Positions 1 through 8,186 of a stretch of 15,483 bases of DNA are shown one piece after another. The stretch is taken from NCBI GenBank assembly GCA_002364975.1, contig DEYT01000019.1, forward strand, positions 1-15,483, read 5' to 3'. The position numbers and the translations under genes were made by a program. This DNA is from Opitutia bacterium UBA3151 (GTDB taxonomy: Bacteria > Verrucomicrobiota > Verrucomicrobiia > Opitutales > Seribacteraceae). Position 1 is the first letter of the stretch; every line of letters starts with the position of its first letter. A model generated the notes under the pieces. It did no database searches, was not told where the DNA came from, and was given only the letters and a program-made list of their open reading frames with translations.

Positions 1-21
1 TATATTATTTTCAAGAAAATG

Positions 22-663
<642 letters not shown>

Positions 664-689
664 GAGATTGGAAGTGATTGGGTGAGGAA

Positions 690-2633
690 TTACTCCTCTT
701 CTTCTTTGGGGAAGAGATGATATCCACCTGGACCTTCAAGGGCCCACATAATAACACCAAGGATGAAGACACCTCCACCAGCGATTGCCATGTTGTAACT
801 ACGGTCAAGTTCTCCCAATTCATTTACTGTTCTGCTGAAAAGAAGACCTAACGCTAAAACAAAAATACCGACCGCAGTTATCAGGGGAGACCATGAACGG
901 TCAGGCATGTGAACACCATGATCATCCAGAGGTTCTTTTTCAGAATGCATTTCCCTCTCCCCATACTTGTTTTCCCAAGCTTGGTCTTTACCTTTTATTA
1001 TTGGAGTGCGTGCAAAATTGTATTCTTTCACAGGAGAAGAAAGAGTCCACTCCAAGGTTCGTGCATCCCAAGGGTTTTTGCCAGCTGGTTTCAACTTCTT
1101 GTTAAAAAAGGCAGAAACGAATTGATAAATTCCAATGAGGACCCCAACACCAAGAATAAAAGCACCAATAGTAGCAATCTGATTCCAAGTTTCGAAACCG
1201 TGCCCTTCATTGTAACTGTGGGTTCTTCTTGGCTGACCAATCATGCCGAGATAGTGCATAGGAAAAAAAGTAAGGTTGAAACCGATGAACATCATTGAAA
1301 AAACCAATTTTCCCAATTTGTCATTCAACAAACGTCCAGACATTTTGGGCAACCAATAGTAAAAACCAGAATAGAGTCCAAAAAGAGCACCTCCAATGAG
1401 AACATAGTGGAAGTGGGCGACAACAAAATAAGTATCTTGGTGCTGGGCATCAATAGGAACGGAAGAGTGCATTATTCCAGTAAACCCTCCAATCATAAAC
1501 ATGGTTATAAACCCAAGAGCAAAAAGCATTGGGGTATCAAAACGAATTCTCCCTTCCCACATAGTGCCAATCCAGTTAAAGATTTTAACACCAGTAGGAA
1601 TTGCAATCAACATCGTTAATATAGAGAAGGCTGAGGTTGCCACAATTCCCATACCTGTAGTAAACATATGGTGGCTCCAAACTGCAAAACCCATAAACCC
1701 AATAATGGCACCAGAGAAAACGATTAAGCCATATCCAAAAAGGGGCTTACGAGAAAAAACAGGGATAACTTCAGAAACAATTCCCATGGCTGGTAAAATC
1801 AAAATGTAAACTTCGGGGTGACCAAAGATCCAAAATAAATGCTGCCAAAGATGGGGTTTTCCTCCCTCCAGAAAATCAAAAAAGTTGGTGCCATAATTAC
1901 GGTCAAACATCAATTCTGCTAAAGCAATGGCTATCGCAGGCAATGCTAGAATTAATAAAAAACTGACAATTAATGTCATCCAAGTGAAGACTGGAAGACG
2001 CATCATCGTCATACCAGGGGCTCTCATGTTGATTATGGTAGTGATGAAATTAAAGGATGCGAGTAGGGAGGCAATTCCCAACACTTGTAGGGAAAAAATC
2101 CAAAAGTCAGGTCCCATGTCACCAACCACCTCAGCAAACCTAGTGTCAGTAAGTGGGGCATAACCAAACCATCCGATAGCAGGGGATCCGCCCGTAAAGA
2201 ACCAACTGAGATTGAGAATGATACCTCCACCCATGAAACACCACAGGCTAAGAGTGTTCATTCTAGGAAAAGCAACATCCCGCGCTCCGATTTGAAGGGG
2301 CATAATAAAATTAAAAAAAGCAGCACTTAAGGGCATAATAACAAGAAAAACCATGGTAGTACCATGCATGGTAAACATTTGATTGTATTGTCGATTGGTC
2401 AATACCTCCATATTGTGATCCCAAAGTTGGGATCGAATCAATAGAGCTTGTGCACCCCCGACAATCAGAAAAAAGAGAGCAGCAAGACCATACATCAAGC
2501 CAATTTTTTTGTGATCGATGGTAGTTAGCCAGTCAATAATACCAGAGGCATGCTGTCCCGGACGGAGAAGAATTTGATCCTCAATTTTAGTTTTTGTTTC
2601 AGGAGAAACGTAATCTATAGATTCTGTAGCCAT
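690..2633 (-). CDS. coxA: Cytochrome c oxidase subunit I (A-type, 14-helix form)
   Basis: This is the catalytic subunit of the terminal oxidase, which reduces O2 to water at the heme a3-CuB centre and pumps protons across the inner membrane. All ligands are visible in the 647-residue protein. H90 (MFTMHGTTM) and H409 bind low-spin heme, H407 (AHFHY) binds heme a3, and H272, H321 and H322 bind CuB. Y276 in GHPEVY is the cross-linked tyrosine. Proton-channel residues are present: D119 in the QIGARDVAFPR stretch, E274 and K350, which marks an A1-type enzyme. After the twelve core helices comes a hydrophilic segment (about 515-590), then two more helices (about 593-638) and an acidic tail of four glutamates. 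This resembles the Bacillus CtaD extension. The ATG start is 15 bp from the coxB stop. Its length is near that of CtaD-like proteins. Confidence 0.98.
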   Translation of the reverse strand: MATESIDYVSPETKTKIEDQILLRPGQHASGIIDWLTTIDHKKIGLMYGLAALFFLIVGGAQALLIRSQLWDHNMEVLTNRQYNQMFTMHGTTMVFLVIMPLSAAFFNFIMPLQIGARDVAFPRMNTLSLWCFMGGGIILNLSWFFTGGSPAIGWFGYAPLTDTRFAEVVGDMGPDFWIFSLQVLGIASLLASFNFITTIINMRAPGMTMMRLPVFTWMTLIVSFLLILALPAIAIALAELMFDRNYGTNFFDFLEGGKPHLWQHLFWIFGHPEVYILILPAMGIVSEVIPVFSRKPLFGYGLIVFSGAIIGFMGFAVWSHHMFTTGMGIVATSAFSILTMLIAIPTGVKIFNWIGTMWEGRIRFDTPMLFALGFITMFMIGGFTGIMHSSVPIDAQHQDTYFVVAHFHYVLIGGALFGLYSGFYYWLPKMSGRLLNDKLGKLVFSMMFIGFNLTFFPMHYLGMIGQPRRTHSYNEGHGFETWNQIATIGAFILGVGVLIGIYQFVSAFFNKKLKPAGKNPWDARTLEWTLSSPVKEYNFARTPIIKGKDQAWENKYGEREMHSEKEPLDDHGVHMPDRSWSPLITAVGIFVLALGLLFSRTVNELGELDRSYNMAIAGGGVFILGVIMWALEGPGGYHLFPKEEEE

Positions 2634-2648
2634 GATTGTTTAGTTAAT

Positions 2649-4034
2649 TTAAATTTGTTCGAGCAAATATTCAACGAGTTGGTTAACTTTCACATCGTCA
2701 TCTTCCAGTTGTCTCAAAGGGTGGTTGTCGTCCACTCCTTCACCATTCCACATGAGGTTTCCAAATTTAACTTCATTTGAATTTTTGAGCCAATCCGCAA
2801 GGCTTTCTTCATCATTTCTCATCCAACCTGCCGCAAGAGAGGTTCGTAAACCGAAAAGAGTAAGGTTGGGACCTTTGGCTCCAATACCTGTACGATTAAC
2901 GGCATGACACTGAACACATTGCAGGGACGAAAAAAGTTGTTTGCCGATTTCATAATTGTCGGAATGAGCTTTTTCCCAGGACTTGGCAGAAAGGTTGGGA
3001 GCTTCACCTTTGGCAATTTTTTTCGTGGAACGATATTCACGAACCGAATTTTCGCCGAGTGAATCATCCGCAAAAGTTATGATCGTATCTTTTTCATATT
3101 CCATTTCCGGATTATAAGTCGTTGGCTGCATGTTCGGGTTCTGGGAATTTTGAAAACGCTTCACCCAAGCATCAAAATCTGCGTCGGTTTGAGCGAGTGC
3201 CCTGAATGACATGTAAGCATGTGAATTTCCACAATACTCAGCACATTGCCCATAAAAGAGACCGCCTACGGGTTCAAATTCGTCGGTAAACTTTTGTTTA
3301 GCAAATACTACCTGCCTCATCTTGCCATCAAATACTGAAGGCATTGCCTCTTCGGAAGATTTTCCGGAACGAATTTTTTCCTGATCAGCGATGAACCAGA
3401 GAAAATTTTCTTGGCCGGGCATCAAATCCATCTTACCGGCGAGTTTTGGAAGCCAGAAACTGTGGATGACATCTTCCGTTCTTAAATTTATCCGAATAGC
3501 TTTACTTGCGGGAAAAACCAATTCGTTTGCAGTAACGATTCCGTATTGAGGGTATTCGAAAATCCAGAAGAAACGCTTGCCGGTAACATTGACAGTGACA
3601 GCACCTTCGATCTGGCTTCGATCAAGGTTTAACTTTTTTAAGGTTGCTTCATCATTGGCATCTGGAACGCGATTCATGAGAACAACTCCTTGCAGGGTGG
3701 GAATTGCAAGAATGACAAGAATTACTGCAGAAGCCAAAATTAAAGATACTTCTGTTTTGCTGTTACCATGAGATTGAGGAGGAATTTCCATGGCCTCTTC
3801 CTTGGTTTTGGCTCGATATCTCCATAATACATACAGCAAACATCCGCCGACAGCACAAAAAAGAAAAATGGTAATCCAAACGGAAAGCATAAAAATATCA
3901 TACTGATTCTGTGAAACTAAACCCTTTGGATCCAAAGCAGATTGTTTGTGATCAACACGGGAGCAACTTGAATGCAATAATAGGTAGAAAAGGGGAGTAT
4001 AAAACCGAACAAGGGGATTAAAAAATCTTCTCAT
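2649..4034 (-). CDS. coxB: Cytochrome c oxidase subunit II with C-terminal cytochrome c domain (caa3 type)
   Basis: Subunit II takes electrons into the oxidase through CuA. I start it at the ATG at 4034 (461 aa). An in-frame TTG at 4055 would add seven residues and nearly touch the ctaB stop. An N-terminal hydrophobic segment ending in HSSC could be a signal or an imperfect lipobox. Two further membrane helices follow (about 50-73 and 96-120). The CuA site is complete: H191, then C264, E266, C268, H272 and M275 in GQCAEYCGNSHAYM. About 40 residues (roughly 217-260) lie between the PGQEN strand and the CuA loop where compact family members have only a few. A linker of about 80 residues leads to a class I cytochrome c domain with CVQCH (373-377), a GPNL strand and probable axial M428. 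The fusion makes this a caa3 oxidase and suggests that a soluble cytochrome c may not be needed. Confidence 0.96.
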   Translation of the reverse strand: MRRFFNPLVRFYTPLFYLLLHSSCSRVDHKQSALDPKGLVSQNQYDIFMLSVWITIFLFCAVGGCLLYVLWRYRAKTKEEAMEIPPQSHGNSKTEVSLILASAVILVILAIPTLQGVVLMNRVPDANDEATLKKLNLDRSQIEGAVTVNVTGKRFFWIFEYPQYGIVTANELVFPASKAIRINLRTEDVIHSFWLPKLAGKMDLMPGQENFLWFIADQEKIRSGKSSEEAMPSVFDGKMRQVVFAKQKFTDEFEPVGGLFYGQCAEYCGNSHAYMSFRALAQTDADFDAWVKRFQNSQNPNMQPTTYNPEMEYEKDTIITFADDSLGENSVREYRSTKKIAKGEAPNLSAKSWEKAHSDNYEIGKQLFSSLQCVQCHAVNRTGIGAKGPNLTLFGLRTSLAAGWMRNDEESLADWLKNSNEVKFGNLMWNGEGVDDNHPLRQLEDDDVKVNQLVEYLLEQI

Positions 4035-4056
4035 TTTGAGGATGCAATAATTCAAA

Positions 4057-4986
4057 TTAAAGATAGCGGTCGATTACCAATGCGGAAAGCAATAATGGTA
4101 AATAAATTATGGTGACAAAGAAAAGTTTTTTGGAATGAAAATCGCGATCCGAGGATAGAAAAAAGCGAATTGCTGGAAGAAGTAGATAAAAGGAAAGAAG
4201 TGTGGCAGAGAAAAAATAGAAAGTACCAGGTTTCGATTGGTTGATTTCAAAGAGGTAAGGACAAAAAACGAGGACAGTGAGAATAATGGTGTAAAATAGA
4301 CTTTTCAAAGACAAAGCTCTACCTTGTTTGTCTCCCATAATATGGAGCTGAAAACCACCTTTGCTGTAATCCGACCTGTGATTCCATGCAATCGCCATGA
4401 AGTGAGGAAGCTGCCAAGCAAATAGAATCCCGAAGAGAATCCATCCATATGTAGAAGGATAATTAGCAGCAGCGACCCATCCAACTAAGGGAGGAAGTGC
4501 TCCGGAAATTGCACCAATTTCAATAGCCCAAGAGGTTTTCTTTTTGAGGGGAGTGTAGAGCAGGAGATATATAGAAACGGTTAAAAATGTTAAGATGGCT
4601 GCCCATTGATTGGTTCCTGTCCAGAGAACAAAGAATCCAATCGTGCAGAGAAAAATACCAAAAAAGAGGGCGGTAAAGGGACTGACAAGCTTGGATGGAA
4701 TTGGCCGGCCTTTAGTTCTTTCCATGAGAGCATCTTCATTTCTTTCCATCCACTGGTTAAGAACGGCTGAACCAGCGGCAGCCATGGCAGTGCCAAGAGT
4801 CAGGCACATGAAAATAGAAAAATCGCTGCGAAAAGGGTCATGGACGAGATAACCTAAGGAAGCGGTAAACACAGAAAGTAAACTTAGCCTTGGTTTAGTA
4901 AGTTGGTACAATCCACTAATCGAAACACCACTCAGTGACCCATAAATTGGGTTTGATTTTGCAACAATATCTTTTCCGATGTTCAC
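4057..4986 (-). CDS. ctaB: Protoheme IX farnesyltransferase (heme O synthase)
   Basis: This UbiA-superfamily membrane prenyltransferase adds a farnesyl group to heme b to make heme O, the precursor of heme A for the oxidase. The 309-residue protein has about nine hydrophobic segments. The first aspartate-rich motif runs from N77 through E81, D85, M88, R90-T91 and R94-P95, which is the NxxxExxxDxxMxRTxxRP pattern. The loop YTPLKKKTSW at 144-153 and the stretch AWQLPHFMAIAWNHRSDY are also typical of CtaB/CyoE. The start is GTG at 4986, because no ATG lies near the N-terminal end of the frame. The stop is 22 bp before my chosen coxB start, or 1 bp before the alternative TTG. It is the promoter-proximal gene of the oxidase operon. 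The heme A synthase ctaA is not in the window and should be elsewhere if the enzyme uses heme A. Confidence 0.96.
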   Translation of the reverse strand: MNIGKDIVAKSNPIYGSLSGVSISGLYQLTKPRLSLLSVFTASLGYLVHDPFRSDFSIFMCLTLGTAMAAAGSAVLNQWMERNEDALMERTKGRPIPSKLVSPFTALFFGIFLCTIGFFVLWTGTNQWAAILTFLTVSIYLLLYTPLKKKTSWAIEIGAISGALPPLVGWVAAANYPSTYGWILFGILFAWQLPHFMAIAWNHRSDYSKGGFQLHIMGDKQGRALSLKSLFYTIILTVLVFCPYLFEINQSKPGTFYFFSATLLSFYLLLPAIRFFLSSDRDFHSKKLFFVTIIYLPLLLSALVIDRYL

Positions 4987-5230
4987 AGGGTTGTTGTATA
5001 GGTATTAATAAAATGTATTTTGAGCAGGAGACAAGCAAGGTGAATTAAAACTTATAAGAGATTGAAAGCTGAGCTTATAAGGTGTTGAAGACTCCATTAA
5101 TTACTCGTTCACAATATATTAGTTTCAATCAAGAATTACAACAGAAGATTCGCAAAATCTTTGCCCTTTCAAATAAGTAAATCAAAGCTTTGTAATTGCT
5201 TGTTTGGAATCTGCGAATTAACTAAGGTAA
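4987..5230. promoter_or_regulatory. Divergent control region between the oxidase operon and the Sco cluster
   Basis: This 244 bp AT-rich region separates two diverging operons of related function, so it must carry promoters in both directions. Visible structure includes the repeated palindrome at 5051-5089 (listed separately), a perfect 10 bp palindrome CAAAGCTTTG at 5183-5192 about 38 bp before the Sco start, and an 8 bp inverted pair, AATTACAA (5134-5141) with TTGTAATT (5190-5197). I could not pick a confident -35/-10 pair on either strand and see no open reading frame. Shared control of oxidase and assembly genes is an inference from the layout. Confidence 0.6.
5051..5089. repeat. Tandem direct repeat of palindrome CTTATAAG (candidate operator)
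   Basis: The self-complementary octamer CTTATAAG occurs at 5051-5058 and 5074-5081, 23 bp apart. Each copy is followed at the same distance (11 bp from its start) by TTGAA, at 5062-5066 and 5085-5089, so the repeat unit is longer than the palindrome. Two palindromes about two helical turns apart between diverging operons look like a double operator for a dimeric regulator. Which regulator binds is unknown. The sites lie about 65-100 bp upstream of ctaB and 140-180 bp upstream of the Sco gene. Confidence 0.5.
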
Positions 5231-6166
5231 GTGAAGTCTTTGGTCCACACCTTTTATTTATTTTTAATTTTTGTTTACGGATTACATTTTTCTGCTTGTA
5301 CTAATAACAGTAACTTTAAGGAAAAGTCATTGTTACCGGAAGGAGAAATCAGAGGAGAACTTCTGCAAGCAGATGAAAATAGAAGCGTGGTTAAAATCAA
5401 AGCTTTGCAAGCTGGGGCTGATTTAGCTAGAAAATTCGATCTTTCACCTTCCCGAGAATTGGAACTTGTTGTTCAACCTGGAGATTTTTCACTCCTCCTC
5501 AAAAACAAAATTTTTAGAGGCAAATTGCAGGAGACATATTCAGGATCATTAGGGAAAACTCACCTGCTTCATTATGTTTGGCCTGATGACCGTGGTGAAC
5601 GTATTCGCCTGAATAATGTGAATCGATTATTGCGGAGAGATACCCTTAGTATGGGACAAGATGTAATCAGAACCGTCGGGGATCAAGTTCCTCCTTTTGC
5701 ATTGTACGACCAAAATGGAAAGGTCTTAACAAGCGAATTCTTTGATGGGTCAACTACGGTGTTGAACTTTATATTTACCCGTTGTTCTGTTTCCGATATG
5801 TGTCCTGCATCGACCATGAAAATGAAACAACTACAATCTTTAAGTGCAAAAACTAAAATTCCGTTTGTACAATTTCTTTCGGTTTCTCTTGACCCTGATT
5901 TCGATTCCCCTGGAGTTTTAAAAACCTACGCCCGGGGCTATGATTTGGATGAATCAAATTATAAGCTGGGGACGGCCCGAAAAACAGTTATTGATGATTT
6001 GACCAGACAGCTTGGCATCTCTCGCAAGAAAGACGACGGTTTACCATTAGACCACACAATGCGTACGATGATCGTTAATTCAAAGAGGCAAATTATCTAC
6101 CAAGTGCCTGGTAAAAGTTGGAGCGTAAAAGATTTTCTCTCGCGTTTACAACCCAATCAGGGATAA
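5231..6166 (+). CDS. Sco1/SenC-family copper-chaperone lipoprotein with N-terminal extension
   Basis: Sco proteins deliver copper to, or reduce the cysteines of, the CuA site of oxidase subunit II on the outer face of the membrane. The 311-residue protein begins with a hydrophobic signal segment ending FSAC, where C23 could be lipidated. Residues 37-125 form an unassigned beta-rich region. Its opening, GEIRGELLQADENRSVVKI, loosely resembles the small copper-binding domains fused to some Sco homologues, but without an obvious metal motif. The thioredoxin-like Sco domain spans about 148-307. Its metal cysteines C185 and C191 are spaced CX5C instead of the classic CX3C, and the distal ligand is H275 in LDHT. 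The start is GTG, immediately after an in-frame TAA. An AAGG just upstream is one of the few ribosome-site-like sequences here. It diverges from the oxidase operon whose coxB product is its likely client. Confidence 0.9.
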   Translation: MKSLVHTFYLFLIFVYGLHFSACTNNSNFKEKSLLPEGEIRGELLQADENRSVVKIKALQAGADLARKFDLSPSRELELVVQPGDFSLLLKNKIFRGKLQETYSGSLGKTHLLHYVWPDDRGERIRLNNVNRLLRRDTLSMGQDVIRTVGDQVPPFALYDQNGKVLTSEFFDGSTTVLNFIFTRCSVSDMCPASTMKMKQLQSLSAKTKIPFVQFLSVSLDPDFDSPGVLKTYARGYDLDESNYKLGTARKTVIDDLTRQLGISRKKDDGLPLDHTMRTMIVNSKRQIIYQVPGKSWSVKDFLSRLQPNQG

Positions 6167-6181
6167 CTGGATAGTAAAACT

Positions 6182-7102
6182 ATGGCCGACTCCTCCGCCC
6201 CTAAATCTATTCGGAGATCTTTACTCCTAGCCATACCATTTATTTTGGTATATTGGTTAATCCGTTCTGTCCCGGTAACCCCTTGTGATTTCTTGCATAA
6301 AGAGTCTTACAATTTAGAAGGCGAACTTGATTACTGTGGTCCCGGTGATGCCGAATTTGTTGACCTCTCGATTCGTAAATGGCCCATGAATTTGGATTTT
6401 AAACCAATCGATAAACCGACAGTTGGCCAACCATGCAGGTTTGAGATCAACATCAAACAATTCGATGGTTCTCCTCTTGGACCTGACGATGTTGCCCGCA
6501 GCCATACCAAGAAAATCCATCTTATGGCAATCAACCAAAGCCTTGAAGACTATCAGCATTTGCACCCGGTTGCGGATGAATTATTTGATGGAACTTGGAG
6601 GTTTACCATGACACCTGAAATGGGAGGAAACTACAAAGTTTTTCTTGATTTTATACCCATTCGAAGCCCAAGACGTGTTCTTCTTGCCTCCTCTTTTTCG
6701 GTACAAGGCCAAGCGAAAGAAAATATTGAAATTGATGGAAATCTAATTTCAAAAATTGGTGATCAAACCTTTTCCTTAAAAAAAAGCGGTCGAGCAAAAA
6801 TTGGAAACGAAATATCCCTAGAATTAAATGGGGTTAATCAAGATGGGGTTCCCGTTGAGTTAACTCCCGTGATGGGGGCTTTCGCACATATGGTTGCCTT
6901 TGATCCGCAACTGAACGGATTTGCTCACCTGCATCCAAGCGAAGATACTTTGCCTCGTTCATTGGGAGAGGCACATGCCGGCCCGTTAACTTTTTCTTTT
7001 GTTCCACCCAAGGAAGGAATTTATCGCCTATGGGCTCAAATACGACTCAAGGATAAGAAAGGCCAGACATTTATCCCTTTCAATTTGCTTGTTGATTCCT
7101 GA
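6182..7102 (+). CDS. Membrane-anchored protein with two tandem HLHP histidine domains
   Basis: I do not recognise a named gene. The 306-residue protein has one hydrophobic segment (about 12-30), probably an uncleaved signal anchor, with the rest expected outside the cytoplasm. Two similar beta-rich domains follow. The first (about 85-175) has H113, then H126 and H128 in YQHLHP. The second (about 205-305) has H236, then H249 and H251 in FAHLHP, plus H265. Both follow the same plan: H-x-x-A, about a dozen residues, HLHP, then an aromatic strand, a proline and G-x-Y. HLHP-containing domains of this kind occur in secreted proteins linked to heavy-metal handling. Copper or another metal as ligand is my inference. 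The gene sits 15 bp after the Sco gene and 11 bp before the DUF420 gene, so the three are very likely one transcript serving oxidase metallation. Confidence 0.75.
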   Translation: MADSSAPKSIRRSLLLAIPFILVYWLIRSVPVTPCDFLHKESYNLEGELDYCGPGDAEFVDLSIRKWPMNLDFKPIDKPTVGQPCRFEINIKQFDGSPLGPDDVARSHTKKIHLMAINQSLEDYQHLHPVADELFDGTWRFTMTPEMGGNYKVFLDFIPIRSPRRVLLASSFSVQGQAKENIEIDGNLISKIGDQTFSLKKSGRAKIGNEISLELNGVNQDGVPVELTPVMGAFAHMVAFDPQLNGFAHLHPSEDTLPRSLGEAHAGPLTFSFVPPKEGIYRLWAQIRLKDKKGQTFIPFNLLVDS

Positions 7103-7113
7103 ATCCCAATTCC

Positions 7114-7716
7114 ATGAGCGAGATTAGAGAATTTCGAAGTAAAGTGCCGAACTTGCCATTAGCTCGTAAATTGACTCTTTTAGTATGGATTCTAACCATT
7201 GCTGTCCTTGGATTAGTCGGAATGATGAGATCGGTAAAAATTCCGATCCCAGAAAGTATCGACCTCAGTGCGTTGCCTGCATTTCATGCTTTCCTCAATA
7301 CCTTGGCTGCGTTCTTTCTTTTCAGTGCGCTTGTAGCGATAAGAAAAAGAAAAGCTAACTTACATCAGCGTTTGATTTACATCGCCATGATCTGTTCGCT
7401 GATTTTTCTTCTCTCTTATGTTTGTTACCATTTTACCACCTCTGCTACGATTTATGGTGATCAGAATGGGGATGGAATTTTAAGTGAAATGGAAAAAGAA
7501 GAAGTTGGATCCTCAAGAATATTTTATTTAATCATCCTGCTTACTCACATTGCCTTGGCTGCACTAAGTTTTCCTTTTATTTTGATGTCGCTTACCTATG
7601 CCCTGACTCACCAGTTTGATAAGCATAAGAGAATGACTCGATGGGTATTCCCAGTATGGCTATATGTTGCGATTACCGGCCCTCTGGTCTACTGGTTACT
7701 TCGGTCTTATTATTAA
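7114..7716 (+). CDS. DUF420 / CtaM-like oxidase assembly membrane protein with EF-hand-like loop
   Basis: DUF420 proteins include CtaM (YozB), which is needed for a functional heme A-type oxidase in Staphylococcus aureus. The biochemical role is unsettled. This 200-residue protein has five hydrophobic segments and the family's conserved polar residues: LPAFHAFLN with H58, NLHQRL with H84, YVCYHF with H106, LLTHIALA with H145 and a closing KHKRMTRWVFPVWLYV. Between helices three and four the loop reads GDQNGDGILSEMEKEE. Residues 116-127 match an EF-hand calcium loop, with D1, N3, D5, G6, S9 and E12 all in place. The gene is third in the Sco cluster. Its stop codon overlaps the stop of convergent folA by two bases, and no terminator is visible between them. 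The start is the ATG at 7114, without a Shine-Dalgarno sequence. Confidence 0.88.
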   Translation: MSEIREFRSKVPNLPLARKLTLLVWILTIAVLGLVGMMRSVKIPIPESIDLSALPAFHAFLNTLAAFFLFSALVAIRKRKANLHQRLIYIAMICSLIFLLSYVCYHFTTSATIYGDQNGDGILSEMEKEEVGSSRIFYLIILLTHIALAALSFPFILMSLTYALTHQFDKHKRMTRWVFPVWLYVAITGPLVYWLLRSYY

Positions 7717-8186
7717 AGTTTTCTGATCCATCGGCGTAAGATGAAAGCTTCATTTTCGTCGAGGATTTCCTCCACTTTAAAATCTTCTTCAATGCTTGGG
7801 AAAAATGCATCTCCGTCTTTCACGCTCTGCAAAACTTCAGTGACATAAATTTCTCTGCATTTAGCAATGGTTTGAGCATAAATTTCTCCTCCACCAATGA
7901 CAAAAATTTGTTCCTCTGGGCGAAGGTTTTTCTCTGCTTCTTCAATAGAGCCAAAGACTTGCATGCCCTCTTTTTTTTCAAGGCTCCTGCTGATTACCCA
8001 ATTTTTTCTTCCAGGCAGTGGAAAAGGTAAAGAATCCCAAGTCTTTCTTCCCATGAGAACCACATGACCCATGGTAATTTTCTTAAACCATTTTAGGTCC
8101 TCTGCTAACCTCCAAGGTAAATCCCCGTTTTTTCCAATTACTCCATTTTGGGAAACGGCTACAATTGCTTTGAATGGTCGCTTCAT
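7713..8186 (-). CDS. folA: Dihydrofolate reductase
   Basis: This enzyme reduces dihydrofolate to tetrahydrofolate with NADPH, regenerating the cofactor oxidised by thymidylate synthase. The 157-residue length is typical of bacterial DHFR. The N-terminal strand AIVAVSQNGVIG is followed by GDLPWRLAEDLKWFKK, with W25 and the catalytic acid D30. MGRKTWDSLP carries the NADPH-binding arginine region, and IGGGEIY (97-103) is the glycine-rich cofactor loop. The start ATG overlaps the thyA stop in an ATGA arrangement, so the two are translationally coupled with thyA first. The stop meets that of the DUF420 gene on the other strand. No separate promoter is apparent. Confidence 0.97.
   Translation of the reverse strand: MKRPFKAIVAVSQNGVIGKNGDLPWRLAEDLKWFKKITMGHVVLMGRKTWDSLPFPLPGRKNWVISRSLEKKEGMQVFGSIEEAEKNLRPEEQIFVIGGGEIYAQTIAKCREIYVTEVLQSVKDGDAFFPSIEEDFKVEEILDENEAFILRRWIRKL

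Noticed and set aside
893..2163. Several plus-strand open frames of 70-130 codons opposite coxA
   Set aside because: They lie entirely within coxA, mirror its codon pattern and show no protein family features.
4035..4055. TTG start adding seven residues to subunit II
   Set aside because: It is possible, but it precedes a normal ATG that directly begins the basic part of the signal segment. TTG is the rarer start.
5134..5218. Riboswitch or structured RNA in the Sco upstream region
   Set aside because: The two inverted pairs there (AATTACAA/TTGTAATT and ATTCGCA/TGCGAAT) cross instead of nesting, and no known riboswitch core is present.
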